The notes under the pieces were generated by a model that saw only the letters and a list, made by a program, of their open reading frames with translations, did not search any database and was not told where the DNA came from. Below are positions 29,349 to 39,222 of a stretch of DNA of 64,000 nucleotides, piece after piece (position 1 is the stretch's first letter; every line of letters starts with the position of its first letter). This stretch comes from Mycobacterium adipatum (GTDB taxonomy: Bacteria > Actinomycetota > Actinomycetes > Mycobacteriales > Mycobacteriaceae): assembly GCF_001644575.1 (NCBI RefSeq), contig NZ_CP015596.1, positions 4,216,001-4,280,000 of the forward strand. Reading direction: 5' to 3'. The translations under genes were made by a program, and so were the position numbers.

Positions 29349-30581
29349 GTGACTCGACGGCTATCTGCGATCGCGACCCGTGCGGCGAACATCGCCGATA
29401 TCGACCATGCGTTGGCGGTGGCCGCCGAACTCTCTGCAACGTTCGCCGAGGGAGCGGCGGCACGCGATGGCGACCGCGTGTTGCCACACGCTCAGGTGCG
29501 GGCGCTGAAACACTCCGGGCTGCTGACGCTGTCGGTTCCGGTCGCACACGGCGGCCTCGCCGCACCGGCGTCGGTACTGGCCGAAGTGTTCCGCCTGCTG
29601 GCGCACGGCGACCCGTCGCTGGCACAGATCCCGCATTCGCACTACACCTTCCTGGAAGCGCTGCGACTTCAGGGCACCGCGACCCAACAGGCGTTCTTCT
29701 ACGAAAAGGTCATGCAGGGTGCGCTTTTCGCCAACGCCCAGTCCGAAAGAGGACCATATCCGGTCGACGTGGACGCCACCACGTTGGTGCGCGACGGTGA
29801 GCACTACCTGCTGGAGGGTCGCAAATACTATTGCACCGGCGCCCTGTTCGCCGACTGGGTGATCGTTCGGGCGTCGGTGCCCGGGCGTCCCGGCGACACC
29901 CCCACATCGTCGACCCCGAAGGCGCTGGCCTTCGTGCCCGCCGGCACCGCGGGATTGGAGGTCGTCGACGATTGGGACGGGATGGGACAGCGCACCACCG
30001 CCTCGGGCACCGTCACCCTCGACGGGGTGCGGGTGCCGGCCGAGCGGGTGGTGGCGTTCACCCCGATCTTCGGCGCGCCCAGTGTGTACGGGGCGCGGGC
30101 CCAACTGTTGCACGCCGCACTCGATGTCGGGATCGCCACCGCCGCGCTGGCCGAAGGCGTCCGGCAGGTCGGCAAGGCACGCCCGCATTTCGAGGCAGGG
30201 GTGGATACCGCCGCCGATGATCCGACGGTTGTGCAGCTGGCCGGTGAGCTCACCGTCACGGTCCGTGGCGCTCAGGCGCTGCTGGCCGAGGCCGGTCGTG
30301 CCGTCGATGCCGCCGCCACCGACCTCGACTCCGAGCGCGCCGCCGCGGCTTCGGTGGCCGTCGGAGTAGCCAAGGTGGCGGCCGCGCGGGCGTCGCTGGA
30401 GGCGTCGAGCGCGCTGTTCGAACTGGGCGGCACCCGCAGTGCGTCCGGTGCGGCAAACCTGTCGCGCTACTGGCGCGACGCCCGCACCCACACGCTGCAC
30501 GACGCTACCCGCTGGAAGCTGCAGCACATCGGCCGCTACACCCTGTCGGGGACGAAACCGCCCCGGCACGGCCAGCTTTGA
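29349..30581 (+). CDS. SfnB-type acyl-CoA dehydrogenase-like flavoprotein
   Basis: 410 residues from the GTG at 29349; an in-frame GTG at 29313 is possible. It has the acyl-CoA dehydrogenase fold but belongs to the sulfur-acquisition SfnB/DszC-like branch. Features are the IPHSHYTFLEALRLQGT segment, GRKYYCTGALFADW, WDGMGQRTTASGTVTLDGV, and a C-terminal helical bundle with ELGGTRSAS. Relatives use flavin and oxygen in organosulfur breakdown. It lies 56 bases after tmm, last gene of the island, converging on sepIVA with a 16-base gap. With the SsuD-like gene it gives the island a sulfur flavour. Confidence 0.85.
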   Translation: MTRRLSAIATRAANIADIDHALAVAAELSATFAEGAAARDGDRVLPHAQVRALKHSGLLTLSVPVAHGGLAAPASVLAEVFRLLAHGDPSLAQIPHSHYTFLEALRLQGTATQQAFFYEKVMQGALFANAQSERGPYPVDVDATTLVRDGEHYLLEGRKYYCTGALFADWVIVRASVPGRPGDTPTSSTPKALAFVPAGTAGLEVVDDWDGMGQRTTASGTVTLDGVRVPAERVVAFTPIFGAPSVYGARAQLLHAALDVGIATAALAEGVRQVGKARPHFEAGVDTAADDPTVVQLAGELTVTVRGAQALLAEAGRAVDAAATDLDSERAAAASVAVGVAKVAAARASLEASSALFELGGTRSASGAANLSRYWRDARTHTLHDATRWKLQHIGRYTLSGTKPPRHGQL

Positions 30582-30597
30582 GGGCTGCCCGGGTGGG

Positions 30598-31335
30598 CTA
30601 CCGGGTTGCGTAGTCGTGTGTCCCGGCTGCAGTGCGCAGCTGGTGGCGGCCACGGCTCACCGAACGGAGCGTGCCGTTGAGGTAGTCCTCGAATTCGGCG
30701 AGCTTGCTGTCGACGTAGATATCGCATTCGCCGCGCAACCGGTCGGCCTCGGCGTGCGCGGTGTCGACCAGCCGGGTGGCCTCACTGGTGGCGGTCTGCA
30801 CGATCTCGGTCTGCGACACCAGGCGCTGCTGCTCCTTGATGCCTTCCTGCACCGCCTTCTCATAGGAGATGTTGCCGTTCTCGATCAGACGGTCGGCCTC
30901 GGCCTTGGCGCGGCCGGTGGTGGCCTCGTACTCGCGCTTGGCGGTCGACGCGATGCGGCCGGCTTCCTCGCGGGCCTCGGCGACCATCCGCTCGCTGTGC
31001 GCACGCGCCTCGGCGACCATCCGGTCGGCCTGGGACTTCGCGTCGGCCAGCAGGCGATCGGCCTCGCCGCGGGCGTGGTTGACCATGGAGTCGGCCTCTG
31101 CCGACGCCGTGGCCACCATGGACTGCGAGTGGTCCTTGGCCTCATTCAGCATCGCGTCGCGGGCATCCAGCACGTCCTGGGCGTCGTCGAGCTCACCCGG
31201 GATGGCGTCCTTGATGTCGTCGAGCAGTTCCAGAACATCGCCGCGCGGCACCATGCACCCGGCCGTCATCGGCACGCCACGGGCCTCTTCCACGATTGCG
31301 CTGAGTTCGTCAAGCGCCTCAAACACTCGATACAC
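30598..31335 (-). CDS. sepIVA: Septum/elongation protein SepIVA (DivIVA-domain)
   Basis: 245 residues from the GTG at 31335, after GGAGGG. It is nearly identical in layout to M. tuberculosis Rv2927c: N-terminal YRVFEALDELSAIVEEARG, then ATA-like heptads in a long coiled coil rich in EADR/ARE units (about 65-220), and C-terminal GRGRHQLRTAAGTHDYATR. SepIVA is essential in mycobacteria and acts at the septum and intracellular membrane domain in division and polar growth. In M. tuberculosis it neighbours Rv2926c; here the trimethylamine island lies downstream of it. Confidence 0.95.
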   Translation of the reverse strand: MYRVFEALDELSAIVEEARGVPMTAGCMVPRGDVLELLDDIKDAIPGELDDAQDVLDARDAMLNEAKDHSQSMVATASAEADSMVNHARGEADRLLADAKSQADRMVAEARAHSERMVAEAREEAGRIASTAKREYEATTGRAKAEADRLIENGNISYEKAVQEGIKEQQRLVSQTEIVQTATSEATRLVDTAHAEADRLRGECDIYVDSKLAEFEDYLNGTLRSVSRGRHQLRTAAGTHDYATR

Positions 31336-31447
31336 GGCAACACCCTCCAGGCGTAGTTGTTAGTGACCAGTGTGCCTGGTGTTACGCCTGTGACTCGGCT
31401 TTCCCGGTCGGTGTGTCGCGTAACAGTGCCGTGACGGGGCGGAGCTC

Positions 31448-31924
31448 TCAGCCCTTGAGCTTCTCGCGCAGCCGCGCGTTCACCGGCGCGGGCAACAGGT
31501 CGGCCACGTCGCCGCCGAGCTGCGCGACCTCCTTGGCCAGCGAGGACGACACGAACGAATACTGCGGTGTGGTCGCGACGAAGAAGGTGTCCACGCCGGC
31601 GACATGCTTGTTCATCTGTGCCATCTGCAGCTCGTACTCGAAGTCGGTGCCGGTGCGCAGGCCCTTGACGATGGCGGTGAGGCCCCGTTGCTTGGCGAAG
31701 TCGACCACCAGGCCGGAGCCGGACTCGACGCGCAGATTCGCCAGGTGCGTCGTCGACTCGCGGATCAGTTCGATGCGCTCGTCGGCACTGAACATCCCCT
31801 TCTTGTTCGGGTTCACCAGCACGGCCACCACGACCTCGTCGAACTGGGCGGCCGCCCGCTCGAAGACATCGAGATGACCGAGGGTGACGGGGTCGAATGA
31901 TCCGGGACATACAGCGCCACTCAT
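31448..31924 (-). CDS. coaD: Phosphopantetheine adenylyltransferase
   Basis: 158 residues, full length. It transfers AMP from ATP to 4'-phosphopantetheine in coenzyme A synthesis. Signatures: [15 protein letters not shown], with the TxGH nucleotidyltransferase motif; [20 protein letters not shown]; and the C-terminal [17 protein letters not shown]. It follows rsmD by 11 bases, the usual bacterial pairing, and is probably co-transcribed with pyc and rsmD. Confidence 0.97.
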   Translation of the reverse strand: MSGAVCPGSFDPVTLGHLDVFERAAAQFDEVVVAVLVNPNKKGMFSADERIELIRESTTHLANLRVESGSGLVVDFAKQRGLTAIVKGLRTGTDFEYELQMAQMNKHVAGVDTFFVATTPQYSFVSSSLAKEVAQLGGDVADLLPAPVNARLREKLKG

Positions 31925-31935
31925 GGACGAAGACG

Positions 31936-32490
31936 CTACGCGATGACGCCGAACTCCAATCGGGTGTCACCGTACCGGCGCTCCCCGTCGGCCTCCCACC
32001 CGTGCGGCCAGGTCAGTCCCGGGCCGGCCGCCGGGCGCTCGATCACCGCGAGCGTGCCCGGGCGCACCCACCCGTGCGCAAGCAGGGCGGCCAGCACGCG
32101 CTCGATCGCGGCGGCCTTCACCTCGTACGGCGGATCGGCGAAGACCAGGTCGACCGGACGGCTCGCGTTGCCCTGCACCACTTTGTCGACCGGGCTGCGC
32201 CGCACCACCGCGCCCTCGGCGCCGAGCGCGGCGATGTTGGCGTCGATCACTGCGGCGGCACGACGATCGGATTCCACCAGCAGCGCCGACGAGGCGCCGC
32301 GCGACAGCGCTTCCAGCCCGAGCGCACCGGAGCCGGCGTACAGATCGAGCACCGCGATCCCGTCGAGGTCCATCCGCGCCTGCAGCAGGTTGAACAACGA
32401 CTCCCGCACCCGGTCGGTGGTCGGACGGGTTCCGCTCGCGGGCACCGAGATTCGGCGTCCCTTGAACTGTCCGGCGACGATCCGGGTCAG
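31936..32490 (-). CDS. rsmD: 16S rRNA (guanine966-N2)-methyltransferase, CTG start
   Basis: 184 residues if translation begins at the CTG at 32488-32490, giving [17 protein letters not shown]. This aligns with the family start MTRI-x-G as I recall it. The enzyme methylates G966 of 16S rRNA with S-adenosylmethionine. Motifs: [34 protein letters not shown] (SAM site), and catalytic FADPPYEV. There is no nearby upstream ATG, GTG or TTG in frame, and the next internal GTG would delete the conserved first strand. The CTG overlaps the pyc stop as CTGA, mirroring the common ATGA coupling, which supports a rare CTG start. Confidence 0.85.
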   Translation of the reverse strand: MTRIVAGQFKGRRISVPASGTRPTTDRVRESLFNLLQARMDLDGIAVLDLYAGSGALGLEALSRGASSALLVESDRRAAAVIDANIAALGAEGAVVRRSPVDKVVQGNASRPVDLVFADPPYEVKAAAIERVLAALLAHGWVRPGTLAVIERPAAGPGLTWPHGWEADGERRYGDTRLEFGVIA

Positions 32491-35400
32491 GTTGTCACCA
32501 CTGCCAGCAGGTCCCCGCCCTCCACCTGGGCGGTGCCGGTCACGGCGATGCGCTCGATGGTGCCGGCCTTGGGTGCGGTGATGGCGGCTTCCATCTTCAT
32601 GGCTTCGATGGTGGCGATGGTCTGTCCGGCCTCGACCTTGTCGCCGGTCTGCACGCCGACGGTGACCACACCGGCGAACGGCGCGGCGACATGGTCGGGG
32701 TTGGCCCGGTCGGCCTTCTCCGCGGCGGCGATATCGCTGGCGATGCTGCGGTCGCGCACCAGGACCGGGCGCAGCTGGCCGTTGATGATGCACAGCACCG
32801 TGCGCATCCCGCGCTCGTCGGCATCGGAGATCGCCTCCAGCCCGATCAGCAACTCGACGCCGCGCTCCAGGAAGACCCGGTGCTCCTCGCCCTGGCGCAG
32901 ACCGTAGAAGAACTGGTTGGCACTGAGCCGCGAGGTGTCACCGTACTGGTCCCGGTGGGCCTCGAATTCCTTTGTCGGACCGGGGAACAGCAGCCGGTTC
33001 AGGACGGCTTGGCGCTTGGTTCCGGGCTGGGCCAGCACCGTCTCGTCCTCGGCCGACAACGCCTGCTCGGCTTTGGCTGCCGCCCGACCGGTCAACGCCT
33101 TGGTGCGCAACGGTTCCGGCCAGCCTCCGGCCGGGTCGCCGAGTTCACCGCGCAGGAATCCGATCACGCTGTCGGGGATGTCGTAGCGGTCGGGGTCGGC
33201 GGCGAACTCCTCGGCGTCGGCACCGGCGCCGACCAGCGCCAGCGCCAGGTCACCGACCACCTTGCTCGACGGGGTCACCTTGATCAACCGACCCAGCACC
33301 CGATCGGCCCCGGCGTAGGCGTTCTCGACGTCCTCGAACCGGTCCCCCAACCCCAGCGCCACGGCCTGGGTGCGCAGATTGGAGAGCTGCCCACCGGGGA
33401 TCTCGTGGGTGTAGACCCGCCCGGTCGGCGCCGGCAACCCGGCCTCGAACGGGGCGTAGACCTTGCGCAGCGCCTCCCAGTAGGGCTCCAGGTCGCACAC
33501 CGCGGCCAGGTCCAGACCGGTGTCGAATTCGGTGTGCGCGGTCGCGGCCACGATCGCCGAGAGTGCGGGCTGACTCGTGGTGCCCGCCAGCGGGGAGGAC
33601 GCCCCGTCCACCGCGGATGCCCCCGCGGTCCAGGCCGCCAGGTAGGTGGCCAGCTGCCCACCCGGGGTGTCATGGGTGTGCACATGGATCGGCAGATCGA
33701 ACCGCTGCCGCAACGCGGTCACCAGTTTCGTGGCGGCCTGCGGGCGCAGCAGCCCGGCCATGTCCTTGATCGCCAGCACATGCGCACCGGCCTCGACGAT
33801 CTGCTCGGCCAGCCGCAGGTAGTAGTCCAGGGTGTAGAGATCCTCGGCCGGATTCGAGAGGTCACCGGTGTAGGACATCGCGACCTCGGCGACGGCGGTG
33901 CCGGTCTCGCGCACCGCGTCGATGGCCGGGAGCATCGAGTCCACATTGTTCAGCGCGTCGAAGATCCGGAAGATATCGACCCCGGTGGCGGTGGCCTCGT
34001 CGACGAACGCCTTGGTGACCAGTTCCGGGTACGGGGTGTAACCCACGGTGTTGCGCCCGCGCAGCAGCATCTGCAGACAGATGTTGGGCATCGCCTCACG
34101 CAGCGCGGCCAGCCGCTCCCACGGATCTTCCTTCAAAAAGCGCAGCGCCACATCATAGGTCGCGCCACCCCAGCACTCCACCGACAACAACTGCGGCGTC
34201 ATCCGCGCGATATAGGGCGCGACCAGCAGCAGACCGTTGGTGCGCACCCTGGTGGCCAGCAGCGACTGGTGTGCATCCCGGAAGGTGGTGTCGGTGACCC
34301 CGAGCGCGGGCGAATCACGCAGCCAGGCGGCAAAACCCGCGGGTCCGAGGTCCTCCAGCCGCTGTTTGGAGCCGGCCGGGGGCGGCGTGGTCAGGTCCAG
34401 GTCCGGCAGTTTGTCCTGCGGATAGACCGTTGCGGTCCGCTCGCCGTGCGGCTTGTTCACCGTGACATCGGCCAGATAGTTCAGGATCTTGGTGCCACGG
34501 TCGGCCGGGGTGTGCGCGGTCAGCAGCTGCGGGCGCTCGTCGATGAACGACGTGGTGACTCGACCGGCCCGGAAGTCCGGATCATCGATCACCGCGAGCA
34601 GGAACGGAATGTTCGTGCTCACCCCGCGCACCCGGAACTCGGCCAGCGCGCGCCGCGCGCGGGCGGCGGCCATCGTGAAGTCCCGGCCGCGGCACGTCAA
34701 CTTCACCAGCATCGAATCGAAGTGCGCGCTGATCTCGGCACCGGTGTGGGTGCCGCCGTCCAGGCGGATACCGGCACCGCCCGGAGACCGGTAGGCGGTG
34801 ATACGGCCGGTGTCGGGGCGGAATCCGTTGGCCGGGTCCTCGGTGGTGATCCGGCACTGCATGGCCGCACCGCGGATCTGAATCGACTCCTGGCTCAGGC
34901 CGAGATCGGCCAGGGTCTCCCCCGCCGCGATCCGCAACTGTGAGGACACCAGGTCCACATCGGTGATCTCCTCGGTCACCGTGTGCTCCACCTGAATGCG
35001 CGGGTTGCACTCGATGAACACGTGGTGGCCCCGCTCGTCGAGCAGGAATTCGATGGTGCCCGCGCAGAAGTAGTCGATGTGGCGGGCCAACGCCACGGCG
35101 TCCGCGCAGATCTTCTCCCGCACCGCGGGATCCAGATTCGGCGCCGGCGCCAACTCGATGACCTTCTGATGGCGGCGCTGCAGACTGCAGTCGCGCTCGA
35201 ACAGGTGGATCACATTCCCGACGCCGTCGGCGAGAATCTGCACCTCGATATGGCGCGGGTTGATCACCGCCTGCTCCAGGTAGACCATCGGATCGCCGAA
35301 CGCCGACTCGGCCTCACGGCTGGCGGCCTCGATCGCCTCCGCCAGACCCGACGCCTCGGCCACCCGGCGCATACCGCGCCCGCCACCCCCGGAGACCGCC

Positions 35401-35873
35401 TTGACGAACAGCGGGAACTCCATCGATTTGGAGACCTCGACGAGTTCGGAGACCGAGTCCGAGGGCTCCGAGGACGCCAGCACCGGCAACCCGGCCTCTT
35501 TGGCCGCCGCGATCGCGCGCGCCTTGTTGCCGGTCAGTTCCAGCACATCCGCCGACGGACCCACAAACGTGATGCCCTCCGCCGCACACGCCGAGGCCAG
35601 CTCCGGATTCTCCGACAGGAACCCATAACCGGGATAGACGGCGTCCGCACCGGCATGCTTGGCGACCCGGATGATCTCCGCGACCGACAGGTAGGCCCGT
35701 ACCGGATGGCCCTCGTCACCGATCTGGTAGGACTCATCGGCCTTGAGCCGGTGCAAGGAGTTGCGATCCTCGAACGGGTACACCGCCACGGTCGAGATGT
35801 TCATCTCGGTCGCCGCACGGAAGGCACGGATGGCGATCTCGCCGCGGTTGGCCACCAGGAGTTTGGAAATCAC
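32487..35873 (-). CDS. pyc: Pyruvate carboxylase
   Basis: 1128 residues, full length for the single-chain enzyme (M. tuberculosis Pca is about 1127). It makes oxaloacetate from pyruvate, bicarbonate and ATP. Order of domains: biotin carboxylase/ATP-grasp (1-460; [42 protein letters not shown]); carboxyltransferase (about 530-1000; [28 protein letters not shown] metal site); and biotin carrier (1060-1128) with the biotinylated Lys in AMKME. It is first of the pyc-rsmD-coaD run. VKOR lies 58 bases upstream in the same direction. Confidence 0.97.
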   Translation of the reverse strand: MISKLLVANRGEIAIRAFRAATEMNISTVAVYPFEDRNSLHRLKADESYQIGDEGHPVRAYLSVAEIIRVAKHAGADAVYPGYGFLSENPELASACAAEGITFVGPSADVLELTGNKARAIAAAKEAGLPVLASSEPSDSVSELVEVSKSMEFPLFVKAVSGGGGRGMRRVAEASGLAEAIEAASREAESAFGDPMVYLEQAVINPRHIEVQILADGVGNVIHLFERDCSLQRRHQKVIELAPAPNLDPAVREKICADAVALARHIDYFCAGTIEFLLDERGHHVFIECNPRIQVEHTVTEEITDVDLVSSQLRIAAGETLADLGLSQESIQIRGAAMQCRITTEDPANGFRPDTGRITAYRSPGGAGIRLDGGTHTGAEISAHFDSMLVKLTCRGRDFTMAAARARRALAEFRVRGVSTNIPFLLAVIDDPDFRAGRVTTSFIDERPQLLTAHTPADRGTKILNYLADVTVNKPHGERTATVYPQDKLPDLDLTTPPPAGSKQRLEDLGPAGFAAWLRDSPALGVTDTTFRDAHQSLLATRVRTNGLLLVAPYIARMTPQLLSVECWGGATYDVALRFLKEDPWERLAALREAMPNICLQMLLRGRNTVGYTPYPELVTKAFVDEATATGVDIFRIFDALNNVDSMLPAIDAVRETGTAVAEVAMSYTGDLSNPAEDLYTLDYYLRLAEQIVEAGAHVLAIKDMAGLLRPQAATKLVTALRQRFDLPIHVHTHDTPGGQLATYLAAWTAGASAVDGASSPLAGTTSQPALSAIVAATAHTEFDTGLDLAAVCDLEPYWEALRKVYAPFEAGLPAPTGRVYTHEIPGGQLSNLRTQAVALGLGDRFEDVENAYAGADRVLGRLIKVTPSSKVVGDLALALVGAGADAEEFAADPDRYDIPDSVIGFLRGELGDPAGGWPEPLRTKALTGRAAAKAEQALSAEDETVLAQPGTKRQAVLNRLLFPGPTKEFEAHRDQYGDTSRLSANQFFYGLRQGEEHRVFLERGVELLIGLEAISDADERGMRTVLCIINGQLRPVLVRDRSIASDIAAAEKADRANPDHVAAPFAGVVTVGVQTGDKVEAGQTIATIEAMKMEAAITAPKAGTIERIAVTGTAQVEGGDLLAVVTT

Positions 35874-35931
35874 GGCGCTACCCTAACTTCGGTGTTGTTA
35901 CCTGGATGTAACACCGGCGTCGCCGCCAGGA

Positions 35932-36549
35932 TCACACCAGCGTCGACCAGTAGTTCCAAAAACGAACCAGGATCATCAGCAGCACCGCGGTGAACCACAG
36001 CGCCACCAGCGACCACCGCCATTGGTACAGCGCTCCGCCCGCCCCGGCACCGGTATCGGCACGTAGGGCGATCGACGCGACGATCACCAGCAGCGGGATG
36101 GTCACCGCCCAGACGACCATGCAGTAGGGGCACAGCGCCCCGATGCGATAGAGGCTCTGGAAAATCAGCCAGTGCACGAACACGGCGCCCAGCGCGGTGC
36201 CGACGGCCAACCCCGTCCAGTACCAGCGCGGCAGGTTCACCCGCGCGACGGCCAGCACGCCGGTGACCAGCACGACGGTGAAGGCGATGATGCCGAGCAG
36301 GGAGTTGGGAAACCCGAACACCGAGGCCTGCGGGGTCGTCATCACCGAACCGCAGGACAGCACCGGATTCAGGCTGCACGACGGGATATAGCTCGGGTCG
36401 ATCAGGATCTCGATCTTCTCGACGGTCAGCGTCGCGGCGGCGGCGAGCCCCAGCACGCCGGCGGCGAGCACGCCGATCGCACTGGACCGGCGCACACCAC
36501 GCCGCTCGGCCGGAACCTCGGCCGATTCGACGTCAGGGGCAACGGTCAC
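35932..36549 (-). CDS. Vitamin K epoxide reductase-family protein
   Basis: 205 residues with five hydrophobic helices. Bacterial VKOR reoxidises the periplasmic disulfide-forming DsbA and passes electrons to menaquinone. The four essential cysteines are visible: loop pair C58 and C66 (SCSLNPVLSC) and active pair C140-P-Y-C143. The start overlaps the stop of the DsbA-like gene by 4 bases, so the pair is a complete oxidative-folding module. This matches Rv2968c-Rv2969c in M. tuberculosis. Confidence 0.95.
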   Translation of the reverse strand: MTVAPDVESAEVPAERRGVRRSSAIGVLAAGVLGLAAAATLTVEKIEILIDPSYIPSCSLNPVLSCGSVMTTPQASVFGFPNSLLGIIAFTVVLVTGVLAVARVNLPRWYWTGLAVGTALGAVFVHWLIFQSLYRIGALCPYCMVVWAVTIPLLVIVASIALRADTGAGAGGALYQWRWSLVALWFTAVLLMILVRFWNYWSTLV

Positions 36550-37277
36550 GGCATCCCCGGGACGTCGCCGACGATCTCCTTGACCTTGGCGACCAGGGCC
36601 TCGGGGGTGCTGTACTGGTAGTCCTCACCGTTGATGCGCACCGTCGGCGTGGCGTTGATCTCGGTGGCGGCAGCCATCCCGGAGGCCATCTCGACGTAGC
36701 GGCCCTTGTCGATGCACTCGGGCACCTTGCCCGCGGCGCCGGCCTGGCGGGCGGTCTCGATGAGCTGGGCATTGGTCGGGTACGCGCCGCCGGTCTCGCT
36801 GGGCTGCTGGGCATAGAGGGCGCCATGGAACCGCCGGAACGCATCGGTGGATTCGTCCGCGACGCAGTAGGCGGCCCCACTGGCCCGCGACGAGTAGTTC
36901 TGGTTCCCGGCGCTGTCGAGAATGCCGACCATGTAGTAGTCGACCGCGATCGCGCCGCCGTCGATCAGCTTGTTGATAGTGGGACCGAAGGCCTTCTCGA
37001 AGGCCCCGCAATGCGGACAGAGCGGATCCTCGTAGACCGACAGCACGAACTTCGGCTCGATCCCGTCGTCCTTCTTGACCACGGTGCTCGACTCGATGCG
37101 CACCGAGCGGGCCTCACCGGCTTCGGGCTTCGTTTCGCCCGAGAGCACGATGTAGAGCACCAGGGCCACCGCGAAGAGCACCACGACCGAGGTGAGCCCG
37201 ATCTGCACGAGAAGGTTGCGCTTACGGTCGGCGGCCTTCAAGTCGTAGCTGGCCTGCTTCTTCGGTTTGTTCGCCAC
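36546..37277 (-). CDS. dsbA: Membrane-anchored DsbA-like thiol oxidoreductase
   Basis: 243 residues. A positively charged head precedes one transmembrane helix (27-46, VQIGLTSVVVLFAVALVLYI). The thioredoxin domain faces the cell wall, with active site C87-P-H-C90 and the cis-Pro loop INATPTVRING. It forms disulfides in exported proteins and is recycled by the VKOR protein encoded immediately downstream with a 4-base overlap. It is the Rv2969c equivalent, which is essential in M. tuberculosis. Confidence 0.94.
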   Translation of the reverse strand: MANKPKKQASYDLKAADRKRNLLVQIGLTSVVVLFAVALVLYIVLSGETKPEAGEARSVRIESSTVVKKDDGIEPKFVLSVYEDPLCPHCGAFEKAFGPTINKLIDGGAIAVDYYMVGILDSAGNQNYSSRASGAAYCVADESTDAFRRFHGALYAQQPSETGGAYPTNAQLIETARQAGAAGKVPECIDKGRYVEMASGMAAATEINATPTVRINGEDYQYSTPEALVAKVKEIVGDVPGMP

Positions 37278-37286
37278 GGGTGCAGC

Positions 37287-38369
37287 CTACCGGCTCAGGT
37301 GGGCCCGCAGCGCCGAGGTCAGGTCGGTCAGCGCCACGTCACTGCCGCCACCGAGCGGGAAGAAGTTGACGAACCCGTGCGTCAGGGACCCGTACTCGCG
37401 CAGGTCGACCGGGACACCCGCGGCCGCCAGCGCCGCGCCGTAGGCCGCGCCCTCGTCGCGCAGCGGATCGAACCCGGCGGTCAGCACCAACGCCGGAGAC
37501 AGCCCTGACAGGTCGGTGGCCCGCAGCGGCGCGACCCGGACATCGGTCGGCGAAATATCGGCGCCACCGATGTAGTGGGTGTTGAACCAGTCGATATCCG
37601 CCTTGGTGAGGAAGTAGCCGTCGGCGAACAGGGTGCGGGACACGGTCTCGCCCTGCGGGTCGACCATCGGGTAGATCAGCAGTTGCAGGATTGGCAGGGC
37701 CAGTCCGGTGTCGCGAGCGGCCTGGGTGACGACCGCGGCCAGGTTTCCGCCTGCGCTGTCCCCGCCGACGGCGATTCGTCGCGGATCGGCACCGAGTTCG
37801 CCGACGTGTTCGACCGACCAGCGGTAGGCGGCCAGGCAGTCCTCACCCGCGGCGGGTGCCTTGTGCTCGGGAGCCAGCCGGTAGTCGACCGACAGGACGT
37901 GCACCCCGGCGTCGTGGCAGATGCGCCGGCACAATCCCTCGTGGGTGTCGAGGCTGCCGACGACGAATCCGCCGCCGTGAAAGAACACCAGCAGCGGCGC
38001 TCCGGGCTCGGCCGCGTAATGCCGGACGGGGAGCGCACCCGCGGGCCCCGGGATGGTGAAATCGCGCACCGGGACGACGACCGGAGCGCTCAGGGCCGAC
38101 GCGACGCTGTCGAGTTGGTTCCTGGCGACGTCGACGTCGTCGCTGGCGACGAGGCCGTCAACCCCCGAGAGCCGCTGCGCGTTGAGCATCAGCTGCAAGG
38201 TGGTGTCCAGCGTGTTGCCCTCGATGGTGATCGAGCGCCGGCCCAGCATCAACCGTTTGACGGGGTCGGGGATCCGCGCCATCAGCGGCAGCGACAGCCG
38301 GCTGGCGGCCGCGGCGAATTTCAACCGGAACGGACTAGGACTGCGCCGTGCTGGCAGACTTTGCGTCAT
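37287..38369 (-). CDS. lipN: Alpha/beta-hydrolase, HSL-family lipase/esterase (LipN-like)
   Basis: 360 residues from the ATG at 38369 (MTQSLPARRS), which resembles the recalled LipN N-terminus (MTKSLPG). It is a hormone-sensitive-lipase-type esterase: oxyanion motif FFHGGGFV, nucleophile GGDSAGGN, acid in GFDPLRDEG, histidine in SLTHGFVNFF. A membrane-proximal Arg/Ala-rich head (PFRLKFAAAASRLSLPL) precedes the catalytic part. The start codon overlaps that of the divergent aldo-keto reductase gene by two bases, so there is no intergenic promoter. An ATG at 38282 is a shorter alternative. Confidence 0.88.
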   Translation of the reverse strand: MTQSLPARRSPSPFRLKFAAAASRLSLPLMARIPDPVKRLMLGRRSITIEGNTLDTTLQLMLNAQRLSGVDGLVASDDVDVARNQLDSVASALSAPVVVPVRDFTIPGPAGALPVRHYAAEPGAPLLVFFHGGGFVVGSLDTHEGLCRRICHDAGVHVLSVDYRLAPEHKAPAAGEDCLAAYRWSVEHVGELGADPRRIAVGGDSAGGNLAAVVTQAARDTGLALPILQLLIYPMVDPQGETVSRTLFADGYFLTKADIDWFNTHYIGGADISPTDVRVAPLRATDLSGLSPALVLTAGFDPLRDEGAAYGAALAAAGVPVDLREYGSLTHGFVNFFPLGGGSDVALTDLTSALRAHLSR

Positions 38370-39216
38370 GACTGGCCTTTCGAATCCCACGCTGGTGCTG
38401 AACGACGGTAATTCCATCCCCACGGTCGGGTTGGGAGTTTGGCAGACCCCGGCCGAGCAGACCCGGCAGGCGGTCGAAGCAGCCCTGTCGACGGGGTACC
38501 GGCATATCGACACCGCCGCGGCATACCAGAACGAGACCCAGGTCGGTGAGGCCCTCAAGGCCGCCGCCGACAACGGTGTCGCGCGCGAGGATGTGTTCCT
38601 GGTCACAAAGCTGTGGAACGCCGAGCATGGATATGACAAGGCGCTCAAGGCCTTCGACGCGAGCGCGAAGCGCCTCGACGTCGACTACGTGGATCTCTAC
38701 CTCATTCACTGGCCGATGCCCGAGGTCAACCTGTTCGTCGAGACGTTCAAGGCGCTGGCCGCGTTGCGCGACGAGGGCCGGGTGCGGTCCATCGGCGTCA
38801 GCAATTTCGCTCCGGAACATCTGCGGACGCTGGTGGACGGCACCGGGGTGGTGCCCGCGGTGAATCAGATCGAACTGCACCCGCGGTTCCCGCAGCAGGA
38901 GTTGCGGGAGGTCCACGCCGAACTCGGTATCGCCACCGAGGCGTGGAGCCCGCTCGGCCAAGGCGCGTTGCTGAGTGACCCCACCGTGGTCGCGGTGGCC
39001 GAAGCCCACGGTAAAACCCCAGCCCAGGTGCTGATCAGATGGCATCTGCAGCTGGGTAATATCGTCATCCCGAAGTCGGTGAACCCCGACCGGATAGCGA
39101 GTAACTTCGACGTGTTCGATTTCGAGCTCACCGCGCAGGACATCGAGTCCATCGCGACACTCGACGACGGCACCCGACTGGGACCGGATCCGCGGACTTT
39201 CAACTGGACAGGCTAG
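38368..39216 (+). CDS. Aldo-keto reductase (AKR5-type), first of two
   Basis: 282 residues from the ATG at 38368 (MTGLSNPTLVLNDGNSIPTV). It is an NADPH-dependent carbonyl reductase with the catalytic tetrad in HIDTAAAYQNE (Asp, Tyr), LVTKLW (Lys) and YLIHWP (His). The cofactor loop is [21 protein letters not shown]. It is followed by a paralogue 6 bases downstream; this arrangement resembles the M. smegmatis MSMEG_2407/2408 pair, while M. tuberculosis keeps only one (Rv2971). The natural substrate is unclear; dicarbonyls such as methylglyoxal are likely. The start codon overlaps that of lipN. Confidence 0.93.
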   Translation: MTGLSNPTLVLNDGNSIPTVGLGVWQTPAEQTRQAVEAALSTGYRHIDTAAAYQNETQVGEALKAAADNGVAREDVFLVTKLWNAEHGYDKALKAFDASAKRLDVDYVDLYLIHWPMPEVNLFVETFKALAALRDEGRVRSIGVSNFAPEHLRTLVDGTGVVPAVNQIELHPRFPQQELREVHAELGIATEAWSPLGQGALLSDPTVVAVAEAHGKTPAQVLIRWHLQLGNIVIPKSVNPDRIASNFDVFDFELTAQDIESIATLDDGTRLGPDPRTFNWTG

Positions 39217-39222
39217 GTAGAC

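Noticed and set aside
30582..30597. A possible terminator hairpin between sfnB-like and sepIVA genes (CCCGG...CCGGG)
   Set aside because: The gap is only 16 bases, the stem is 5 bp and overlaps coding sequence, and no T-run follows.
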